DNA of 22,410 nt from a virus. Both the position numbers and the translations under genes were made by a program. The stretch spans positions 1-22,410 of IMG/VR virus record IMGVR_UViG_3300020428_000100. One strand, given 5' to 3'. Numbering within the stretch: the stretch's first letter is position 1; every line of letters begins with the position of its first letter. Positions 22,134 to 22,410 of this stretch are shown in pieces. The notes beneath the pieces are model-generated. The model was given only the letters and a program-made list of their open reading frames with translations. It did not search any database and was not told the origin of the DNA.

Positions 22134-22336
22134 TATATACTCCAATCTCTCTTAGACCATATAGGGGCAAAATTACGTCCATAGTCAACATAGACAGTAC
22201 AAGGTTTACCAAGTTTCTTTGCCATCGCCTTACACTTTGCTAAAGTGTCAGATGTAAAAGTAACAAACTTATCGTCATTTAAAAATAAACTAAACTTTGG
22301 GGTTAACTTAACTTTTGGTAATGGTTGTCCAAACAT
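22133..22336 (-). CDS. Small hypothetical protein, first gene of the cassette
   Basis: The product is 67 residues, begins MFGQPLPKVKLTPKF, and is basic. A helix with LAKCKAMAKKLGKPC lies near residues 32-46, followed by TVYVDYG and a Trp-rich end (PIWSKRDWSI). I do not recognise a family. It starts with an AGGA ribosome binding site 9 nt upstream, about 26 nt downstream of the predicted start of a consensus sigma70 promoter, so it leads the transcript. Its stop overlaps the next start (TAATG). Confidence 0.7.
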   Translation of the reverse strand: MFGQPLPKVKLTPKFSLFLNDDKFVTFTSDTLAKCKAMAKKLGKPCTVYVDYGRNFAPIWSKRDWSI

Positions 22337-22369
22337 ATTATTATTTCCTCTCTCATTAATTATACATAT

Positions 22370-22398
22370 ATTATATACTGATTCGTTTTCTGTGTCAA
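22370..22398 (-). promoter_or_regulatory. Perfect consensus sigma70-type promoter for the small-gene cassette
   Basis: On the minus strand TTGACA (22393-22398) is followed by a 17-base spacer and TATAAT (22370-22375). Both hexamers match the bacterial housekeeping consensus exactly. Transcription should begin near 22362 and run left into the 67-residue protein gene. It is unlike the TATAAATA boxes elsewhere in the window, so host polymerase with its own sigma factor is the likely user. Confidence 0.87.
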
Positions 22399-22410
22399 GT
22401 CTTTTATGCA

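Noticed and set aside
22134-22145. TTG start for the 136-residue hypothetical protein
   Set aside because: The ATG at 22133 has a GGAG ribosome binding site at ideal spacing and makes the TAATG overlap typical of this cassette. The TTG would lie on that ribosome binding site region.
1-22410. tRNA genes, CRISPR arrays, insertion sequences, integrase or attachment sites
   Set aside because: Nearly all of the window is coding on one strand, gaps are short, and no cloverleaf, spaced direct repeats or transposase/integrase motifs were seen.

Overview
The window is a stretch of an AT-rich, T4-like (myovirus) phage genome, almost certainly a marine phage. All genes read leftward on the minus strand, with almost no intergenic space. 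The recognisable proteins are baseplate and tail proteins of the kind found in T4-like cyanophages and pelagiphages: gp5-like spike/hub, PAAR tip, gp25, gp6, gp8, a DUF4815-type giant protein, and short fibre proteins built from a repeated beta domain. The low GC content suggests a host with an AT-rich genome, such as a SAR11-type alphaproteobacterium. That host assignment is inference only.

Layout, in the direction of transcription (right to left). (1) Positions 22410-21215 hold a small cassette of four tightly coupled genes of unknown function. It is preceded by a perfect consensus sigma70-type promoter (TTGACA, 17 bp, TATAAT), and its last gene encodes a small exported protein. The cassette ends at a Rho-independent terminator whose T-tract abuts the next start codon. 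(2) Positions 21148-18059 encode the puncturing device. It has an OB-fold protein with an M15-type peptidase domain, a gp5-C-like beta-helix spike protein with a second M15-like domain, and a PAAR spike tip. (3) Positions 18057-17662 encode a staphylococcal-nuclease-like protein. (4) Positions 17628-9443 encode the baseplate wedge: gp25, gp6, a 955-residue protein in the place of T4 gp7, a fibre-like protein ending in a cupredoxin-like domain, and gp8. (5) Positions 9424-1 encode a 2188-residue DUF4815-type structural protein, a small coiled-coil protein, and a set of short fibre proteins and small beta proteins. The last of these runs off the left end.

Regulation is unusually legible. Six exact copies of the T4-type late promoter box TATAAATA lie in five short intergenic gaps. 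In three of these the gap between box and start codon is exactly 18 nt. The most notable element is at 21149-21185, where a late promoter box sits inside the hairpin of the terminator that closes the upstream cassette. As inferred, transcription from the upstream sigma70 promoter would stop before the spike gene. Late transcripts would start within the hairpin, lack its 5' arm, and carry a free ribosome binding site. This would be a compact early/late switch.

No tRNA, CRISPR, insertion sequence or integrase was seen. No stretch longer than about 75 bases lacks a gene.
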